Assembly: GCA_028821515.1 (NCBI GenBank)
Contig: JAPPGA010000035.1
Location: 62,001-126,000, forward strand
Source of the DNA: Gammaproteobacteria bacterium
Lineage (GTDB): Bacteria > Pseudomonadota > Gammaproteobacteria > Pseudomonadales > Azotimanducaceae
Reading direction: 5' to 3'
Length of the DNA stretch: 64,000 nt
The translations under genes were made by a program, and so were the position numbers. The notes beneath the pieces are model-generated. The model was given only the letters and a program-made list of their open reading frames with translations, was not told where the DNA came from and ran no database searches. Positions 59,869-64,000 of this stretch are shown piece after piece (within the stretch, counting starts at the first letter, position 1; every line of letters begins with the position of its first letter).

Positions 59869-61095
59869 GTGCTCGATCTCGGACTGAAGTCATGGCGATA
59901 CGGGCGCTGGTTCCTGCGGCAGGTGGCGCGCCAGTTTCGCGATGACGGTTGCACCATGGCCGCCGCCGCGCTGACGTTCACGACGATGATCGCTGTGGTG
60001 CCGTTCTTCGCGGTCGTCTACCGGATCCTGTCGCTTCTGCCGGAATTCGCTGGTGTCGGCGACACGATCACGAGCTTCGTCTTCGAGACCTTCTTGCCCG
60101 GCTCCAGCGAGGCCGTGCTCGACAAGGTGCGGGAGTTCTCCGCCAAGGCGAACGAACTGACGCTGGTCGGAGTCGGTGTCGTGTTCGTTACCACCATGCT
60201 CATGCTGATGCGCATGGAAGAGTCGTTTAACCGCATCTGGCACGTTGCGAACACCCGTGCCGGCATCGCGCGGTTTCTCTCCTACTGGGGGATCGTGTCG
60301 TTCGGTGTTCCCATGATCGGGGTCGCTGTCACCGCCGCGAGCTACGACTTCGGTGTCGACTACCTGGCCGACCTGCGGGGTTCCTCGGTCATGGAAGGTG
60401 TTCGCGAGGCGGTTCCGCCATTGGCGACGGCGTTGACGTTCACGTTGCTCTACTACGCGGTGCCGAGCTACCGCGTTCGGTTCGACCACGCCCTGGTCGG
60501 TGGCGTCGTGACCACTGTGCTCCTGACCTTCGCGAAGGAGGTCTTTGCCTGGGCGGTTCCGTGGTTTCAGAACGAACTTGTCTACGGGGCCTTCGCGGCG
60601 CTGCCGCTATTCGTCATGGGGCTGTACTTGGTCTGGGTGCTTATCCTCGTCGGTGCGATCTGTGTGCGCACCCTGTCTCTTGTCCCCTGGGAGGACGAGC
60701 CGGATGGCGTGCCGGCGGCGGTCAAGTGCGCGAAAGTGCTGGAATTGCTGCATCGGGCGCATCTCGACGGACGTGCTGTCACGGATGCCGAAATCCTGCA
60801 GGCCGTGCCGATGACGCGGACCGAGCGGGCCCGTGTCTTCGACGTGCTGCACGAAGGCCGCTGGCTGCGTTCCACGGAGAACAAGGCCTGGGCGCTCGGA
60901 CGGGGTCTTGAGAGCATGACGTTGTGGGAACTTTTCCTGCAGCTTCCCGACGGCATCGCAGAGGAGAATCTGGGGGGCGACAGCACGGTCGAGGCGCGTT
61001 TTCGGGCGTTCCTCGCCGAGGGCGCGGTCCACCTTGAAGTCAGCCTCGCCGAGCTTGCGGTCGATGCACGGTCCACCGGCGTCCGGCGGGATTGA
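59869..61095 (+). CDS. YihY/BrkB-family inner-membrane protein
   Basis: A ~408-residue membrane protein: FLRQVARQFRDDGCTMAAAALTFTTM, WGIVSFGVPMIGVAVTAASY, YYAVPSYRVRFDHALVGG and FGLxxVW-like MGLYLVWVLILVGAICVR are the family blocks. GTG 59869 is preferred because earlier in-frame ATGs at 59740 and 59761 would overlap the start of the divergent gene and leave no promoter; it also gives the usual N-terminal length. The family was once called RNase BN but has no proven nuclease activity. The C-terminal ~120 residues form a soluble winged-helix-like extension (AEILQAVPMTRTERARVF). Confidence 0.85.
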   Translation: MLDLGLKSWRYGRWFLRQVARQFRDDGCTMAAAALTFTTMIAVVPFFAVVYRILSLLPEFAGVGDTITSFVFETFLPGSSEAVLDKVREFSAKANELTLVGVGVVFVTTMLMLMRMEESFNRIWHVANTRAGIARFLSYWGIVSFGVPMIGVAVTAASYDFGVDYLADLRGSSVMEGVREAVPPLATALTFTLLYYAVPSYRVRFDHALVGGVVTTVLLTFAKEVFAWAVPWFQNELVYGAFAALPLFVMGLYLVWVLILVGAICVRTLSLVPWEDEPDGVPAAVKCAKVLELLHRAHLDGRAVTDAEILQAVPMTRTERARVFDVLHEGRWLRSTENKAWALGRGLESMTLWELFLQLPDGIAEENLGGDSTVEARFRAFLAEGAVHLEVSLAELAVDARSTGVRRD

Positions 61096-61202
61096 ACTGG
61101 CGCAAGGTGATAGTGTCAGGCTTTCGGGGCACGTAACGGCCCGTTTGGCCGAGTCAGAACGCCGGGGCAATTGCGTCCGGCATCAGCGCAAAGGATGGAT
61201 CC

Positions 61203-62579
61203 ATGGACCAACTGAACTCTTTCATCGACCAGGTCAACGCCTTTGTCTGGGGGCCGCCGATGCTCGGGATGCTGGGCGTCACCGGCCTGCTGTTGACCCT
61301 CGGACTGGTGTTCATGCCGTGGCGCAAGATCATCTATGGTTTCCGGCTGCTGTTCGACAGGTCCGATCCGTCCGGCTCTGGAGAAATCAAGCCGTTCAAC
61401 GCGCTGATGACGGCGCTTTCGGCCACGGTCGGCACGGGAAACATCGCCGGCGTCGCAACCGCCATCGCGCTTGGCGGTCCGGGCGCCATCTTCTACATGT
61501 GGCTGATCGCGCTTTTCGGAATGGCCACGAAGTACGCGGAAGCGGTGTGCGCCGTCACCTATCGCGAAGTGGACAAGGACGGCAGGCATGTCGGCGGACC
61601 GATGTACTACCTTCGCAACGGCGTTGGCGAATTCGCTCCGGAACTCGGCAAGTGGCTCGGCCTCGCTTTCGCCGTGTTTGGCGCTGTGGCGGCATTCGGC
61701 ATCGGCAACGCCGTGCAGGTCAACTCGATGGCGGCGGCTCTGACGAACAGCTTCTCCGTTCCCGCGTGGGCGACGGGCATCGTTGTCGCCGCGCTTGTGG
61801 GCGTCGTCGTCATCGGCGGCATCCGGCGGATCGGCGAAGTCGCCGGCCGGCTCGTTCCGATCATGGTGGTGCTCTATGTGGGTGCCGCCCTGGTGATCAT
61901 TCTCATCAACATCGTCGACGTCCCCGCCGCGTTCGGGTTGATCTTCACGCATGCCTTCACGCCAGCCGCAGCGACGGGTGGTTTCGCGGGAGCGGCGGTC
62001 GCCGCCGCGATCCGTTTCGGCGTCGCCCGGGGCGTGTTCTCCAACGAGTCAGGCCTTGGGTCTGCCGCCATCGCACATGCGGCGGCGCAGACCAACAGCC
62101 CCGTGCGGCAGGGCATCATCGCGATGCTCGGCACCTTCATCGACACCCTGGTCGTCTGCACAATGACGGCGCTGGTCATCCTCACTTCGGGCGCGTGGAC
62201 CATGATGGGCGCGGACGGCGGCGGCCTGACCGGCGCCGTGCTCACGTCCACGGGATTCCAAGCCTCCATTCCCGGTGGCAAGTACATCGTCACCATTGCC
62301 CTTGCCGTATTCGCGTTCACGACGATCCTCGGCTGGTCCTACTACGGAGAGCGGTGCTGGCAGTACCTGTTCCGCGAAAAGAGCCTCTGGATCTATCGGG
62401 GCCTCTGGGTGCTGGCGGCATTGGCCTTCGCCAACGTGAAGGTGGACTTCGTCTGGAACCTGTCCGATACGCTGAACGGGCTCATGGCGATTCCCAATCT
62501 CGTCGGCCTGCTGCTGCTGGCGCCGATGGTGTTCAAGGTGACGCGGGAGTACTTCGAGAAGGTCGATAGATCGGGGTAG
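61203..62579 (+). CDS. Alanine/glycine:cation symporter (AGCS family)
   Basis: A 458-residue symporter with the AGCS signature: GEIKPFNALMTALSATVGTG, NIAGVATAIALGGPGAIFYMW, HVGGPMYYLRNG and RGVFSNESGLGSAAIAHAA. It couples Na+ (or H+) entry to uptake of alanine, glycine or similar. It is the only gene of its transcript before the TSUP permease 50 bases downstream. Confidence 0.95.
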   Translation: MDQLNSFIDQVNAFVWGPPMLGMLGVTGLLLTLGLVFMPWRKIIYGFRLLFDRSDPSGSGEIKPFNALMTALSATVGTGNIAGVATAIALGGPGAIFYMWLIALFGMATKYAEAVCAVTYREVDKDGRHVGGPMYYLRNGVGEFAPELGKWLGLAFAVFGAVAAFGIGNAVQVNSMAAALTNSFSVPAWATGIVVAALVGVVVIGGIRRIGEVAGRLVPIMVVLYVGAALVIILINIVDVPAAFGLIFTHAFTPAAATGGFAGAAVAAAIRFGVARGVFSNESGLGSAAIAHAAAQTNSPVRQGIIAMLGTFIDTLVVCTMTALVILTSGAWTMMGADGGGLTGAVLTSTGFQASIPGGKYIVTIALAVFAFTTILGWSYYGERCWQYLFREKSLWIYRGLWVLAALAFANVKVDFVWNLSDTLNGLMAIPNLVGLLLLAPMVFKVTREYFEKVDRSG

Positions 62580-62629
62580 TGCGGATCAGACCGCTGACTT
62601 TGCGATAAGCGGGTGAACTCCCGACAGCG

Positions 62630-63382
62630 ATGACCGCCTTCGTAATCCTGGCCACGGTGCTGGCCACCGCGGTTCTGTCGGGTGTCATCGGCATGGCCGG
62701 CGGCGTGCTGCTGATGGCGGTGCTGGTCACGCTGCTGCCGGTAGCCAGCGCGATGATCCTCCACGGCGCCGTGCAGGCAGCCTCCAATGGCGCACGGTTC
62801 CTGTTCCTGCGCGAGCACGTGATGTGGGGGATTCTGCCGTTCTACGCTGTCGGCGCATTGCTAGCCGTTTTGCTGTTCATCGCCTTGGCGTTCATCCCGG
62901 ATCCCGCCCTCGTATTGATACTGGTCGGTTCCTTTCCCTGGCTGGCACGGATTGTCCCTACGCTCAGGGGGCTCGATGTGCGGCGCCCGGCCACAGGAGC
63001 GGCCTGCGGGGCCACGGTCACGGCCGCGCAACTGCTTGCCGGGGCCTCCGGCCCGCTGCTCGACGCTTTCTATCTGCGCACCGAGGTCGACCGGCGCAGC
63101 ATCGTCGCGACCAAGGCGCTGACGCAGGCAGCGGGGCACGTCGTGAAGATCGGCTACTACGCCTGGGTATCCAACGCCGTTCTCGACGAGTTCGCCATCG
63201 CCGACATACCCATCTGGCTGGTCGGCGCCGGGATCGTGCTCGCCGTGCTGGGGGCCAGGATCGGCACGCGTCTGCTCGAGAGGTTCGACGACCGGCAGTT
63301 CCGGCGCGTGACGGGCTGGGTGATCCTCGGCCTCGGCGCGCTCTGCATCGTGAAGGGTGCGCGCGACCTGTTGGTGGCTTGA
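62630..63382 (+). CDS. TauE/SafE (TSUP) family permease
   Basis: A 250-residue protein with about eight membrane helices in two half-repeats. GVIGMAGGVLLMAVLVTLLP and the HGAVQAASNGARFLF block are typical of TSUP transporters, which export or import sulfur-containing organic anions (sulfite, sulfoacetate, taurine products). The second half has LLAGASGPLLDAFYL and RSIVATKALTQAAGHVVKI. Substrate not determinable. Adjacent to an amino-acid symporter. Confidence 0.9.
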   Translation: MTAFVILATVLATAVLSGVIGMAGGVLLMAVLVTLLPVASAMILHGAVQAASNGARFLFLREHVMWGILPFYAVGALLAVLLFIALAFIPDPALVLILVGSFPWLARIVPTLRGLDVRRPATGAACGATVTAAQLLAGASGPLLDAFYLRTEVDRRSIVATKALTQAAGHVVKIGYYAWVSNAVLDEFAIADIPIWLVGAGIVLAVLGARIGTRLLERFDDRQFRRVTGWVILGLGALCIVKGARDLLVA

Positions 63383-63413
63383 TGGGCCAATGGCGCCTGA
63401 CTAGTATCTGGCC

Positions 63414-63887
63414 ATGATCCCGTTCCAGGCTGTCGCGCGAACCCTCGTCATGGGGACGCTGTGTCTCGCGTTGGTCGCTTGCTATCCCCAGCGACTGGAT
63501 ATCGGCGACGCAGAAACTGCGGCCGAACTCGCTCCGTCCCTGGATGCGTTGCGTGAAATGGCGCCCGAATATCACCGTCGCCTGGAGGACGGGACCTTTG
63601 ATTCCCTGTCGTTGCTGGAGCAATGGGATTTTGTGGCGGAGATTCGCGAACTCGAGGATGCCCAGCGGAAGGCAGGGCGTGGGAGCTTCCAGGCAGAGCA
63701 AAGGCAACGGACCCTTGAGTTCCTTGACTCGATTGAGGCCATGCCGTCGGAATTCGCAGAAGAGTCCTTGGCTTTTCGGCGCGAAATGCTGTTGCGTGAG
63801 TTAAAGCTTGAGAGTGATTCCCTACGCATGGAGAACTGGGCTTCGGGGTTCGCGCGACTACCGACCGTGAAGGACGCTCCTCGATGA
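63414..63887 (+). CDS. Small lipoprotein of unknown function
   Basis: A 157-residue protein with a lipoprotein leader (MGTLCLALVAC, Cys23 as acceptor after LVA) followed by a long charged helix (LLEQWDFVAEIRELEDAQRK; AESLAF-type helices) and no recognised domain. The next gene, 26 bases downstream, also begins with a lipobox, suggesting a lipoprotein pair or tandem. Confidence 0.7.
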   Translation: MIPFQAVARTLVMGTLCLALVACYPQRLDIGDAETAAELAPSLDALREMAPEYHRRLEDGTFDSLSLLEQWDFVAEIRELEDAQRKAGRGSFQAEQRQRTLEFLDSIEAMPSEFAEESLAFRREMLLRELKLESDSLRMENWASGFARLPTVKDAPR

Positions 63888-63912
63888 CGGCGCGAACGTC
63901 CAGGATTCCGGA

Positions 63913-64000
63913 ATGAACGGCGTGCGGACCTTGGCACTTGGGGCAATTTGCCTGGTTGTGGCCGCCTGCGGCTTCGGGAGTATCGGTGACGCGAAAACCG
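63913..64000 (+). CDS. Lipoprotein, 3' partial
   Basis: From ATG 63913 the frame runs to the window end: basic start, hydrophobic LALGAICLVVAAC and then Gly/Ser, a clear lipobox. GGAAT precedes it. Only the leader is visible, so function cannot be judged. It resembles the preceding lipoprotein leader. Confidence 0.55.
   Translation, partial: MNGVRTLALGAICLVVAACGFGSIGDAKT

Noticed and set aside
61034..62569. A 500-codon frame overlapping the amino-acid symporter on the same strand
   Set aside because: Arg/Gly-rich out-of-frame shadow of the symporter gene without motifs.

Overview
The window is GC-rich, gene-dense DNA from a Gram-negative bacterium. It carries three TonB-dependent receptors, several RND/CusA-type pumps with outer-membrane channels, lipobox and signal-peptide proteins, and a hopanoid-type presqualene diphosphate synthase. 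I read it as a proteobacterium, most likely an environmental or host-associated gammaproteobacterium with a varied catabolic and detoxification repertoire. No rRNA, tRNA or CRISPR array was recognised, so taxonomy is inference.

Layout. 0-3.5 kb: three co-directional genes for secreted proteins (a caspase-fold peptidase with calcium-type repeats, a Cys-rich C2-like protein, an ankyrin/Sel1 protein). 3.7-14 kb: rhomboid protease, a TPP riboswitch driving a TonB receptor, a crotonase, a GST, a second TonB receptor with an EF-hand loop, a histidine phosphatase, a coiled-coil membrane protein and a TPP-dependent enzyme. 14.3-22.3 kb: RND adaptor, a sterol C-24 methyltransferase homologue, an RND pump, and a GPP34-cytochrome P450 fusion. 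22.7-39.2 kb: a MAPEG protein, then a metal-handling island: a Cu/Zn-type permease fused to an SPFH domain, two further SPFH proteins, a Leu/Ile/Val-type binding protein, a small membrane protein, a ZIP transporter, a CzcCBA-like efflux system and a ZnuD-like His/Glu-rich TonB receptor. 39.2-48.9 kb: a near-empty kilobase, a stand-alone GPP34 protein, a PiT-like permease, a duplicated receptor fragment, an MpaB-type oxygenase, an MMPL exporter with a LolA-like partner, hpnD and an outer-membrane efflux lipoprotein. 49-64 kb: acyl-CoA/CoA-ester enzymes, a ribbon-helix-helix/nucleotidyltransferase toxin-antitoxin-like pair, an IS1182-family element, Fe/2OG and FAD oxidoreductases, a YihY protein, amino-acid and TSUP transporters and two lipoproteins.

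Two themes stand out. The first is isoprenoid or membrane-lipid chemistry spread over 14-48 kb: sterol methyltransferase, two GPP34 proteins (one fused to a P450), MpaB-like oxygenase, presqualene diphosphate synthase and hydrophobe exporters. The second is the metal island, where a permease is physically joined to an SPFH scaffold and encoded with two more SPFH proteins.

A family of small palindromic intergenic repeats (140 bp, with shorter 113-114 bp variants) sits at CTAG sites that overlap TAG stop codons. Their ends resemble the terminal inverted repeats of the IS1182-type element, which is itself inserted at such a site.
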